From NCBI GenBank assembly GCA_009767595.1, contig VSDK01009747.1, forward strand, positions 124,001 through 188,000: a stretch of DNA of 64,000 bases, given 5' to 3'. Both the position numbers and the translations under genes were made by a program. This document shows positions 43,101-47,065 of this stretch, one piece after another. The DNA is from Symbiodinium kawagutii. Taxonomy: Eukaryota; Sar; Dinophyceae; Suessiales; Symbiodiniaceae. Numbering within the stretch: the stretch's first letter is position 1; the number at the start of each line of letters is the position of its first letter. Below the pieces are notes generated by a model. It had not been told where the DNA came from, did no database searches, and saw only the letters and a list, made by a program, of their open reading frames with translations.

Positions 43101-45253
43101 GACCCACAGCCAAATGATTGATGGTATTCTACTCGCAGATGTTTGTTGGGAAAATTTACGTTGGAAAGCCGGCTGGTTGAACCACCAAGCTACCAGGTGT
43201 TTCCTGAGTCGATTTTCCCGTCATTTCATGGATTGATGATACTAAACTGATGGTTGAGGGTACTAGCAACCATTCCTGGTAATAGAAAGCTGGGTCAATT
43301 GATGGTGAATGATTACCTTGTCGACTTCACATTCAACGGGCTGTAACTATCCATGCATATTTGATGGTAATGATGATTAAGATGTTGGTTGTGCCAGGTT
43401 GTGCCTGTATAATCTATGGATTTCACATGATTTAACCAACATGAACCCATATCAAGGTGGCATGACGACGTTACCAGGATGATGATCATGGTGAAGTTCA
43501 CCTGGTGAAGGTATGTTTTGGTCAGCTAATGATAATAGTTAATACACCATGATAATGCTTAATTAATTAATGATAGGGAATCCGTGATTACTAGCGAATC
43601 AATGGTGCAGAATGGATCAAAAAACCTAGAGGTTGACACAACTTGTGGATTTCAACATGGATGGGATCAGAAGAAGAGTGGAACAAATGTCCCAGCACCA
43701 GACTTAAAGGGCCAACCAAATTGAATCCACATTCCTGACCAGATTGTGAATCAACATTTATACTGGAAAATCACATTCAAGGCCTGCAAAATGCCAGATT
43801 GTGGATCAACTACAGTAACCTTAGTGTGATTTTTGCTTAAACCGAGCGATTGGTATGAGTATGGCTCCCAACAACGGAAGCCTCCATAAAGGCCACTTCA
43901 TGAACCGGTATTCAAGCATCCAATCACTCTGCTATTCCATGAAACTCCTAATGAATGTCCGAATGTCCATATGGTGGTTTCTCAACCCCCCCAAATCATC
44001 CTGTATTAATACTGACCATTTGCAGAAATGGACCGACCTTTTTTGAGGGTTCCCTACATGGAGAAACCACCATTTTTTGTAGCTGCACCGAACTATCAGT
44101 TCAACTCGCCAAGATGAAACTCATGAAAGCTTTGAGAAATATGGGCTTTAGCCCATCCTAAAATCATGAAAGGTCGTAGGCAGTTCTACTATGGTTTAGA
44201 CGTTGCTTGTAACAGTAACTCTTTGGTCAATTATAATGTAACCCTTCACTGGTTTCAAAAACATCCAAGTTGTGTCTTTTGCTTAGGCTCAACACGCGCT
44301 CGAGTTGATCATTGATAGCTGTGTCTTCGTGGTGATTGCTACCACTACCCAATAGTATAGGCCTAGGGGTGTAAGCCATAAGGAAGAAGTAATCCATAGA
44401 AATCCAAAATGTATTTCCCAGAGTTGTATGAGCGTGGCTCGGTACAAGACCCTTCGAAGGGCTGTTGAACGTGATCATCATTTGATCCTCCCACAGCTTA
44501 TGTTTATATAGATATCAGTTTGATGTGGCGTCATGCTATTGCAGACGCATGACACGTTTTCACAGTGATTCTTTGTTGCCCTGCACCTGTTTGCAATCAA
44601 AACCTTTGTTGAACTACTGCGGCCATTCTTGATATTGTGTGACTCTTTTCTACAGGCCGTTGTTTTACAGGCCCGAGACTGATATTGTTTTTGTCGCAAA
44701 CTGTTTGCCTGTTGTGCCTATTTTTTTCCCAGCAGGGTAACCTATGCACAGCATAGTTATTAGAAAGGCCATTCGGAAGACTCCATGGCACAGGATCATA
44801 GCAATCAGTTCACCTGCTTTTCTTCTCTTGCGAAAATTGAAAAGATGCGGTCAGAACTGCGCCGCAAAGCGTCCATGTGGTGATGTTATGCAAGGTAAAC
44901 TCACTCACTCACGCCGAGACGTGGTAAGGAACCAATTGTCAACCCATCAAACCAACCTATTGATTGCCTGGTTCAGTTGGTCAAAAATCATCTTTACTGG
45001 TGCTACAGAAGCTGCAGAAGCGTCCGGCATGAGGAGGTTAGGGCATGGTGAAAAACGAGAGTTCCCAAACCAGCTGTTTACCAATGGTTATTAAACTTTA
45101 TTAACCTAGCTGTTACTAGTTCATATTAATGGTTATTAAATGTTATTAACATCATGAACAGATTAGAGCACCGTAAGTGATCGGTTTGGCTGCTGGACTT
45201 GCTCGTTGTAGGCTTTCGAGTTGGACCCTGTGAAAAACCCGCCGTGCGGATGT
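613..45253 (+). CDS. Light-harvesting chlorophyll a/c-binding polyprotein gene (30 exons seen, 5' partial, two nested genes in introns)
   Basis: Thirty short exons, each listed separately, join in phase to 612 codons. They encode repeated LHC units. Helix-1 motifs (ELKHGR followed by GYIVPEY) and helix-3 motifs ([10 protein letters not shown]) carry the Glu/Asn/His residues that bind chlorophyll in this family, and FWDPLGL and SAWGDW segments link the units. Dinoflagellate acpPC proteins are known to be made as polyproteins cleaved in the plastid; the cleavage sites here are not obvious. The N-terminal leader and first helix of unit A lie left of the window, and the exon after 45253 was not found. 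Donors are 14 GT, 13 GC and 3 GA; 27 of 29 internal acceptors are AG|G. Introns fill 96 % of the span and hold MITE-like elements, simple repeats and two other genes. No stop or frame break appears in the joined reading, so the gene is probably functional. Individual splice points were chosen by phase and could shift by a few bases. Confidence 0.88.
1635..1674 (+). CDS. LHC polyprotein exon 2 (unit A, helix 3)
   Basis: Reads [12 protein letters not shown] plus two bases of Met. It contains the E..NGR chlorophyll-binding motif of helix 3. Acceptor CCCAG|G; donor GT at 1675. Confidence 0.88.
1778..1896 (+). repeat. Palindromic element A, copy 1
   Basis: About 120 bp with terminal inverted repeats ATATGGC(T/A)(A/G)TGGGTCAA and TTGACCCACTGCCATAT and an internal AGGGGAACCAGGGGTAC block. 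No coding capacity; MITE-like. It lies in LHC intron 2. Confidence 0.8.
2297..2405. repeat. Palindromic element B copy
   Basis: GGGGGTTTCTCAAAATAGGG to TCGAGAAACCCTCAT, with a poly-T expansion near the right arm. Lies about 85 bp upstream of LHC exon 3. Confidence 0.75.
2490..2530 (+). CDS. LHC polyprotein exon 3 (unit A, end of helix 3)
   Basis: Reads [13 protein letters not shown] plus one base of Gly, continuing exon 2 exactly. Acceptor CTCAG|G; GC donor at 2531. Confidence 0.88.
3315..3382 (+). CDS. LHC polyprotein exon 4 (unit A/B linker)
   Basis: Reads [23 protein letters not shown], the usual linker between antenna units. Acceptor GCAAG|G. The donor is taken as the second of two adjacent GTs (3383), which restores phase with exon 5. 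Confidence 0.86.
3439..3558 (+). repeat. Palindromic element A, copy 2
   Basis: Starts GTGGCTGTGGGTCAATATT and ends GACACACAGCCATG, with the shared GGAACCAGGGGTACAGGG core. Lies in LHC intron 4, about 55 bp after exon 4. Confidence 0.75.
5056..5115 (+). CDS. LHC polyprotein exon 5 (unit B, FWDPLGL segment)
   Basis: Reads [20 protein letters not shown], the conserved loop before helix 1. Acceptor CCAAG|G; GT donor at 5116, phase 0. Confidence 0.85.
5791..5925 (-). repeat. Palindromic element A, inverted copy
   Basis: Shows the reverse core CCCCGTACCCCTGGTCCCCC and the GGTTGGTTAATATTGAC arm. Lies in LHC intron 5. Confidence 0.75.
6545..6586 (+). CDS. LHC polyprotein exon 6 (unit B, start of helix 1)
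   Basis: Reads [14 protein letters not shown], including the E..H.R chlorophyll-binding motif. Acceptor CCCAG|G; GT donor at 6587. Confidence 0.88.
6725..6862. repeat. 63-bp tandem repeat
   Basis: AAGCTGGCTAATGGTTAATA and ATCAAGCTGGTTTATAC recur with about 63-bp spacing, two full copies with partial flanking units, in LHC intron 6. Confidence 0.75.
7629..7675 (+). CDS. LHC polyprotein exon 7 (unit B, helix 1)
   Basis: Reads [15 protein letters not shown] plus two bases of Arg, the hydrophobic part of helix 1. Acceptor GTGAG|G; GT donor at 7676. Confidence 0.87.
8595..8750 (+). other. Coding-like island in LHC intron 7, ending in a partial copy of exon 8
   Basis: An open frame with strongly G/C-ending codons reads [28 protein letters not shown] and [16 protein letters not shown], then runs in frame into RFPGYLS, a copy of the start of LHC exon 8 preceded by CTCAG. 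I do not recognise the first part. It could be an exon of another nested gene, a skipped LHC exon or a gene fragment. Confidence 0.45.
8961..9085 (-). repeat. Palindromic element A, inverted copy next to exon 8
   Basis: Bounded by GTGGCAGTGGGTCAAAACC and TTGACCCATAGCCATGTGG. It ends about 11 bp before the acceptor of LHC exon 8, so it may shape that splice site. Confidence 0.8.
9097..9172 (+). CDS. LHC polyprotein exon 8 (unit B, post-helix-1 loop)
   Basis: Reads [13 protein letters not shown] then [12 protein letters not shown]. Acceptor CTGCAG|G. A copy of palindromic element A ends only about 11 bp upstream, and the first 16 bases of the exon have a partial copy near 8729. GT donor at 9173. 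Confidence 0.88.
10160..10216 (+). CDS. LHC polyprotein exon 9 (unit B, helix 2)
   Basis: Reads [19 protein letters not shown], the middle helix. Acceptor CGGCAG|G; GT donor at 10217. The flanks are unusually GC-rich. Confidence 0.86.
10411..10680. repeat. 90-bp minisatellite, three near-identical copies with G-runs
   Basis: Units start at 10411, 10501 and 10591. Each holds GGGGGGGGCGCGATGG and GGGGTGGGGTGGGGTGG, so one strand is rich in G-tracts. The open frame on the other strand is a by-product of the period being a multiple of three. It lies in LHC intron 9. Confidence 0.92.
11066..11185. repeat. AT microsatellite and AAATACAT tract
   Basis: A (TA)n run at 11078-11101, then degenerate AAATACATAAATG repeats, in LHC intron 9. 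Confidence 0.85.
11948..12009 (+). CDS. LHC polyprotein exon 10 (unit B, DEPGNYG loop)
   Basis: Reads [14 protein letters not shown] then AGFLGL and two bases of Arg. The acceptor CCCAG|A is one of two not followed by G, so the start is less certain than the rest. GC donor at 12010. Confidence 0.76.
12105..12225 (+). repeat. Palindromic element A copy
   Basis: GATATGGCTATGGGTCAATA to GATCCACAGCCATATC. Lies about 95 bp downstream of LHC exon 10, in intron 10. Confidence 0.8.
12788..12853 (+). CDS. LHC polyprotein exon 11 (unit B, before helix 3)
   Basis: Reads [15 protein letters not shown] then KKKLNA and two bases of Glu. Acceptor AACAG|G; GC donor at 12854. The Lys-rich stretch directly precedes helix 3. 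Confidence 0.86.
13320..13428. repeat. Palindromic element C copy
   Basis: Ends GGTTGGTGGTTTCAAACAAT and GGGGTTGAAACCACCAAGCAG enclose a TTTTCCCTAGTCAC block. MITE-like, no coding capacity. Confidence 0.75.
13900..14019 (+). repeat. Palindromic element A copy
   Basis: TTTGGCTATGGGTCAAGCAG to TTTTGACCCACAGCCATTT. Lies about 100 bp upstream of LHC exon 12. Confidence 0.8.
14123..14174 (+). CDS. LHC polyprotein exon 12 (unit B, helix 3)
   Basis: Reads [17 protein letters not shown] after completing the Glu of exon 11, so the E..NGR motif is reconstituted across the intron. Acceptor ACCAG|G; GT donor at 14175. Confidence 0.9.
15575..15644 (+). CDS. LHC polyprotein exon 13 (unit B/C linker)
   Basis: Reads [16 protein letters not shown] then SPLRAFE plus one base. 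The best phase-compatible donor is GA at 15645, a non-canonical site known in dinoflagellates. Confidence 0.85.
15915..15998 (+). CDS. LHC polyprotein exon 14 (unit C, FWDPLGL segment)
   Basis: Reads [17 protein letters not shown] then [11 protein letters not shown] and one base. Acceptor CTTAG|G; GT donor at 15999. The intron before it is only 270 bp. Confidence 0.9.
17598..17723 (-). repeat. Palindromic element A, inverted copy
   Basis: ATATATGGCAGTGGGTCAA to CTTGACCCAACTCGCCATAT. Lies upstream of LHC exon 15. Confidence 0.78.
17877..17927 (+). CDS. LHC polyprotein exon 15 (unit C, helix 1 start)
   Basis: Completes RR and reads [15 protein letters not shown] plus one base. Acceptor CTCAG|G; donor GA at 17928, chosen because it joins exon 16 as ACIGYIV. 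Confidence 0.83.
18024..18125. repeat. ATATAGACATATTTTTGTAT repeats
   Basis: Two copies of an ATATATATAGACATATTTTT block within a TA-rich tract in LHC intron 15. Confidence 0.82.
18904..18938 (+). CDS. LHC polyprotein exon 16 (unit C, helix 1)
   Basis: Reads [12 protein letters not shown]. Acceptor TCCAAG|G; GT donor at 18939. At 35 bp it is the smallest recognised LHC exon. Confidence 0.84.
20075..20147 (+). CDS. LHC polyprotein exon 17 (unit C, post-helix-1 loop)
   Basis: Reads [19 protein letters not shown] then LTKVP and one base. Acceptor GCCGAG|G. A GA donor at 20148 joins in phase to exon 18; the GT at 20141 would not. Confidence 0.82.
21103..21196. repeat. 10-bp tandem repeat (ACATGGTTTC)
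   Basis: About nine copies of a (T/C)ACATGGTTT decamer in LHC intron 17, ending about 115 bp before exon 18. Confidence 0.9.
21312..21392 (+). CDS. LHC polyprotein exon 18 (unit C, helix 2 and loop)
   Basis: Reads [14 protein letters not shown] then [12 protein letters not shown] and one base of Gly. Acceptor ACAAG|G; GC donor at 21393. Confidence 0.87.
21634..21683 (+). CDS. LHC polyprotein exon 19 (unit C loop)
   Basis: Completes Gly and reads [16 protein letters not shown]. Acceptor TCGAG|G; GC donor at 21684 opens the 6.7-kb intron that contains the DUF962 gene. Confidence 0.82.
21726..21841. repeat. Palindromic element B copy
   Basis: GGTGGTTTCTCAAAATGGGG to AGTTTGAGAAACAGCCACA. Lies just downstream of LHC exon 19. 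Confidence 0.78.
22060..22680. repeat. ATCT microsatellite and AT-rich arrays
   Basis: An uninterrupted (CTAT)n block at about 22095-22200 is followed by TATATA and ATTTGTGCAT-containing arrays. Open frames here encode only Ile/Tyr/Ser and are artefacts. Confidence 0.92.
23537..26248 (+). CDS. DUF962 / Mpo1-like small membrane protein, complete gene nested in LHC intron 19
   Basis: Four exons join in phase to 108 codons and a stop: 23537-23592 (GC donor), 24820-24887 (GT), 25523-25664 (GT) and 26188-26248. The first starts at ATG; the last ends WGRGR and TAG. The protein has the hallmarks of the short DUF962 family: [14 protein letters not shown] (residues 14-27), RWLHF with a conserved His (32-36), a hydrophobic segment (about 43-52), [12 protein letters not shown] (67-78) and [16 protein letters not shown] (81-96). 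His26, His35, His74 and Glu78 are the likely metal ligands or conserved polar residues. The yeast relative Mpo1 is an ER Fe(II) dioxygenase of sphingolipid fatty-acid oxidation; whether this protein shares that activity is inference. A CAG at 23508-23510 is a plausible spliced-leader acceptor 26 bases before the ATG. The gene has the same strand as its LHC host and uses GC and GT donors like it. Confidence 0.86.
24201..24329 (-). repeat. Palindromic element A, inverted copy inside the DUF962 gene
   Basis: ATGGCTATGGGTCTGGGTC to GCTTGACCCATGACC. It lies in intron 1 of the nested DUF962 gene, so nested-gene introns received the same element. Confidence 0.75.
24598..24686. repeat. Palindromic element D copy
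   Basis: ACCTGGAACCCGAATGACCC to CAAGGGTCTTAGTCTCCAGG, about 87 bp. Lies in intron 1 of the DUF962 gene. Confidence 0.7.
26739..26836. repeat. Palindromic element B copy
   Basis: GGAGTTTCTTAAAATAGGGG to TTTTAAGAATCCCCCATA. A left-arm fragment of another copy follows at about 26859-26890. Confidence 0.7.
27290..27475 (+). repeat. Composite element: A inserted in the left half of C
   Basis: The left half of element C (GGCTGGTGGTTTGATGGACA) ends at 27350, where an element A copy (GGCTATGGGTCAAGCAG to TTTTGACCCGGAGCC) begins. The same junction recurs at 56189. Confidence 0.7.
27721..27805. repeat. AACCAACC tandem repeat
   Basis: (AACCAAACC)n with one short interruption; on the other strand a (GGTTT)(GGTT) tract. 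Lies upstream of LHC exon 20. Confidence 0.88.
28380..28443 (+). CDS. LHC polyprotein exon 20 (unit C, helix 3)
   Basis: Reads [20 protein letters not shown] then I and one base of Gly. Acceptor GCCAG|G; GT donor at 28444. It joins exon 19 in phase across the intron with the nested gene. Confidence 0.9.
29640..30190. repeat. Degenerate AACCATTAACTAACC tract
   Basis: Roughly 550 bp built from ACCATTAACTAACCATT words with substitutions, the same word family as the GATGGTTAATG tracts elsewhere. No gene seen. Confidence 0.7.
30250..30356 (+). CDS. LHC polyprotein exon 21 (unit C/D linker)
   Basis: Reads [16 protein letters not shown], then [12 protein letters not shown] and GELGVQAP. At 107 bp it is the longest LHC exon, covering what two exons encode elsewhere. 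Acceptor CCGAG|G; GT donor at 30357. Confidence 0.92.
30420..30615. repeat. AT-rich microsatellite
   Basis: Several (TA)n runs just downstream of LHC exon 21. Confidence 0.85.
31228..31436. repeat. Two adjacent palindromic element B copies
   Basis: Copies at 31228-31336 and 31330-31436 share the central ATATGGGTGTTT, giving back-to-back palindromes in LHC intron 21. Confidence 0.78.
32143..32228 (+). CDS. LHC polyprotein exon 22 (unit D, FWDPLGL to helix 1)
   Basis: Reads [18 protein letters not shown] then [10 protein letters not shown] and two bases of Gly. Acceptor CCTAG|G; GT donor at 32229. Confidence 0.92.
32387..32478. repeat. Palindromic element E copy
   Basis: ACTCCGGTGACATAGCAAAT to TTCCATTGCTATTTTAGAT, the counterpart of the copy at 57744. 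Confidence 0.62.
33404..33482 (+). CDS. LHC polyprotein exon 23 (unit D, helix 1)
   Basis: Reads [16 protein letters not shown] then [10 protein letters not shown]. Acceptor CCGAG|G; GC donor at 33483, phase 0. Confidence 0.91.
33536..33845. repeat. Degenerate GATGGTTAATG tract
   Basis: Words of the form GGTTAATGATGG, GGTTGATAGTGG and TGGTTTTACA repeat irregularly downstream of LHC exon 23. No gene seen. Confidence 0.7.
35202..35249 (+). CDS. LHC polyprotein exon 24 (unit D loop)
   Basis: Reads [16 protein letters not shown]. Acceptor GCGCAG|G; GC donor at 35250. Confidence 0.88.
36024..36079 (+). CDS. LHC polyprotein exon 25 (unit D, helix 2)
   Basis: Reads [18 protein letters not shown] plus two bases of Tyr. 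Acceptor TGCAG|G; GC donor at 36080, chosen because it joins exon 26 as YEGYFWRQ. Confidence 0.86.
36444..36530. repeat. Palindromic element D copy
   Basis: CCTGGAACCCCGAATGACCC to GGTCCTTTTGGGCTCCAGG; very similar to the copy at 24598. Confidence 0.72.
36642..36746. repeat. Palindromic element B copy
   Basis: TGGTGGTTTCTCAAAATAGG to TATTTTGAGAAACACCCAT; well preserved. Lies in LHC intron 25. Confidence 0.8.
37320..37363 (+). CDS. LHC polyprotein exon 26 (unit [15 protein letters not shown])
   Basis: Completes Tyr and reads [14 protein letters not shown] plus one base. The acceptor CTCAG|T is not followed by G; GC donor at 37364. This loop is specific to unit D. Confidence 0.85.
37452..37549. 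repeat. Palindromic element C copy
   Basis: ATTTGGTTGGTGGTTTGAAG to GGGGTTGAAACCACCAACCAG. Lies about 90 bp after LHC exon 26. Confidence 0.78.
38311..38372 (+). CDS. LHC polyprotein exon 27 (unit D loop)
   Basis: Completes Gly and reads [20 protein letters not shown]. Acceptor GCCAG|G. A GC donor at 38373 joins exon 28 in phase. The frame stays open through AWPEGSVRH, so GT donors at 38391 or 38400 paired with an acceptor before 39061 are an alternative. Confidence 0.78.
39088..39173 (+). CDS. LHC polyprotein exon 28 (unit D, helix 3)
   Basis: Reads [20 protein letters not shown] then VALMAMLF and two bases of Gln. Acceptor GCCAG|G; GC donor at 39174 opens the intron that contains the ankyrin gene. 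An upstream in-frame start at 39061 (RGWARLPRQ) is possible. Confidence 0.88.
39284..39530. repeat. Degenerate GGTGGTTGATGATGG tract
   Basis: Low-complexity sequence in LHC intron 28 between exon 28 and the ankyrin gene. Confidence 0.65.
40080..41747 (+). CDS. Ankyrin-repeat protein with ubiquitin-like N-terminus, intronless, nested in LHC intron 28
   Basis: Single open frame of 555 codons. Residues 1-75 look like a divergent ubiquitin-like fold ([17 protein letters not shown], then [10 protein letters not shown]), a frequent N-terminus of dinoflagellate ankyrin proteins. From about residue 82 come roughly 13 ankyrin repeats with the SPLxxAAxxGxLEMVRLLxEAGAD pattern; such repeats bind other proteins, partner unknown. 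Four consecutive repeats (from about 41022 to 41430) are nearly identical at the DNA level with a 102-bp period (34 residues, one residue longer than the canonical 33), so they were duplicated recently. The C-terminus ([10 protein letters not shown] and GKRRRR) is basic and could be a nuclear signal. The gene lacks introns while its host and neighbours are intron-dense, which suggests a retroposed origin, but no spliced-leader relic is visible upstream. The frame on the other strand is a shadow. Confidence 0.9.
   Translation: MEICSIVSGERLAFFGAEDTVGKSVKEVKQLLATQIGITRFRQRFFLENGLVEISDAEMLASGITKILLVCLAFDRTLGDPDQEMIEACENNDTEVLESLLQRPSDPNLQFQENGNTALLYAAFHGHIQPVQLLLEAGADKNQRSTVGESPLLLAAWRGHLEIVRLLLQAGGDVNQVRTADGMSPLRAAAGKGELEIVCLLLEAGADKNHACSDTGKSPLFAAAESGHLEIVHLLLEAGADKNQTAMTETDEGVSPLLVAAWRGHLEIVRLLIEAGADTDQVSTGKGRSPLWVAALLRRLEMVRLLVEGGADTDHITLDTGESPLLLAALQGDLEMVRLLVEAGADTDHITLDTGESPLLLAALQGDLEMVRLLVEAGADTDHITLDTGESPLLLAALQGDLEMVRLLVEAGADTDHITLDTGESPLLLAALQGDLEMVRLLLAAGADTDHVTLDTGESPLFRAAFQGDLEMVRLLLAAGADKTLTAHNGSSPLRVAAQNGHVAVASVLRLSRKREPRQRRRIGADQATDTVEIAVQNGRTEGASLLRSGKRRRR
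41748..42904. other. Rest of LHC intron 28 after the ankyrin gene
   Basis: No repeat family copy or further exon is evident. Composition is ordinary intron up to the acceptor of LHC exon 29. Confidence 0.5.
42905..42950 (+). CDS. LHC polyprotein exon 29 (unit [12 protein letters not shown])
   Basis: Completes Gln and reads [15 protein letters not shown], a segment expected after helix 3. Acceptor CCCAG|G; GC donor at 42951. Its fit to exon 28 shows that the LHC gene continues past the ankyrin gene. Confidence 0.8.
43010..43113 (+). repeat. Palindromic element A, degraded copy
   Basis: GGGAAAACAGTGGCTAATGA, then AGGGGAACCAGGGG, with a diverged right arm GACCCACAGCCA. Lies just downstream of LHC exon 29. 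Confidence 0.6.
45212..45253 (+). CDS. LHC polyprotein exon 30 (last recognised)
   Basis: Reads [14 protein letters not shown] in phase with exon 29. Acceptor TGTAG|G, with a GT donor (GTAAGT) at 45254. Whether it leads to a C-terminal exon or to another unit was not resolved. Confidence 0.68.
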
Positions 45254-46019
45254 GTAAGTCAACCGCGCCCTGCCGGCATTCCCGGCCGGTTGTTTTTTTT
45301 GCAACACTTACCACGACTGATGATCATTATTTGTGCCATGATTTCCCATAGTCAACGATGGGCCTCAACATCGGTATGGTACTTACTGTGTGGGAGATCC
45401 AGCTATCACTAAGCGATTAAGGTAAGAAATAGCTTGGGATTTACGATGAGCCAACCCTGGGTGGGTTGGCTCCCTGCTGATCTCCCACGTAACCCAGGAA
45501 ATTGCTGACCATTGTTCCCTCCCGATCACCTAAGTGAATCTTCATGATAGTTTGTTTAGATATAAGTGTATTTGTTTGATGTGTTGGGTGATTTTTGGGT
45601 GATTTTTCCTATATATGGGGTGTTTAATCATTTACTAGTTTTATTATCTTCTGGCTGCCATTTTGTGTGATCTTTGCGATCTAACACGAAGGATGTGGAC
45701 ATGATATGTGGGGCTGCGCGCCGCACTTGCATTCGTCGCTTTATAGCAGCATTCATAATTCTTTCATACTCAACGTACTCAACATACTCACCATCATGTT
45801 GATCACTGTTGACAATTGTAAATGATAGCCATTTATTGCTAACAATGATGCTAATCAATGATGGATGATCATGAGTGACAATGGTCAATGATTGCTAACA
45901 ACGATGCAGATCTATGGATGCTCTCAACCCTGGCTTGTGCGACTTGACTGTGAAGTGCTGAATCTTCGGTTGAGGGCACCAGCATGATTTTCTTTGTCAA
46001 CACACGTGTTGGTGGTTTC

Positions 46020-46147
46020 ATACACGGCTAGCTGGATCAATATGACCATCAAGTTTGTGGGGGGCCAATTTCAGCAACAAAATCATAGGGAAAACAACAA
46101 TTACTCATGATAAACGAGGGGTACAGGGTTTTGACCCATAGCCACAT
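46020..46147 (+). repeat. Palindromic element A, degraded copy
   Basis: Only the GGGAAAACAACAATTA and GAGGGGTACAGGGTTTTGACC parts are well preserved. Confidence 0.55.
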
Positions 46148-46345
46148 TGATGATTTTCAACTATACCTGGGGATGGGATGGAAGATTATCGAATTGACCA
46201 TTGACCGATGTTTTTGGGGTGGGGGCATCAGCCACCATCCAGATCCGGGGGCGTATCATCAGCCCGAAGAAAATGCTGCCAACAAAAGTACCCAAGACCC
46301 TTACAGGGGCACATCATCTAGGACAAACCGATGAGTAAACAACAT

Positions 46346-46450
46346 TTGGTGGTTTCTCAAAATAAGGGACCCCAAAAATGGCTGGTTTATGACTATAGAT
46401 GGTTAATAACTAGATGATTTGGGGCACCCCTATTTTGAGAAACACCCATT
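46346..46450. repeat. Palindromic element B copy
   Basis: TTGGTGGTTTCTCAAAATAA to TATTTTGAGAAACACCCAT; well preserved. A left arm of another copy follows at about 46525. Confidence 0.8.
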
Positions 46451-46789
46451 TTTATCAACTACCAGTCATTCTTACCAATGTCTAACATCAGGTAACCCAC
46501 CAGTCATTGGTAAACCAATATGGGCGTTTCTCAACATAGGGGCGCCCCTACATCATCCAACATTAGCCATTTATCGTAATAAACCAACTAGTAGTTGTTT
46601 ATCCACTTTTGTTGGTGAACGTATCCCCTATTATGAGCCATTAGCCACTATCAACCAACCATAGTGGCTTTCCATAAACCAACCATCACTTTGGGGGGTT
46701 CCCTATGGCTATTCCAACCATATCTGGGGGGGGCAACCACCGCGGACATGGCGCCACTTGGTGGTTTCCCAAGTTGCGTGGCGCTGCAG

Positions 46790-46822
46790 GAGGAACTGTT
46801 GATGGATTTTCCGGAGGCTGAG
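46790..46822 (+). other. Exon-like island (EELLMDFPEAE)
   Basis: Sits between CTGCAG|G and a GC donor, phase 0 on both sides, in a GC-rich patch. It could follow LHC exon 30 by phase but does not resemble an LHC segment. Function unknown. Confidence 0.3.
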
Positions 46823-46878
46823 GCGCGGCACCGCTGAATCAGCTGGGGGTATCCTACCGGTGATCAGCTCAGGTTCGA

Positions 46879-47065
46879 ATGGCTGTGGGTCAAGCTCTTA
46901 ACCATTAGTAATAACCAACAAGCTGGTAGGGGATATACCAGCTATATGGCTGTGTGGGTCAAGCAGTTAACCATCAATAATGGCTTATGATAACCAACAA
47001 TGTCATAGGGAAGACAAGCTGGTTAATGATGGGAACCGGGGGTACGGGGTTTTGACCCATAGCCG
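46879..47065 (+). repeat. Element A copies, partly overlapping or nested
   Basis: Two left ends (GGCTGTGGGTCAAGCTC and GGCTGTGTGGGTCAAGCAG) share one right end, TTTTGACCCATAGCC, suggesting insertion of one copy into another. Confidence 0.65.
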
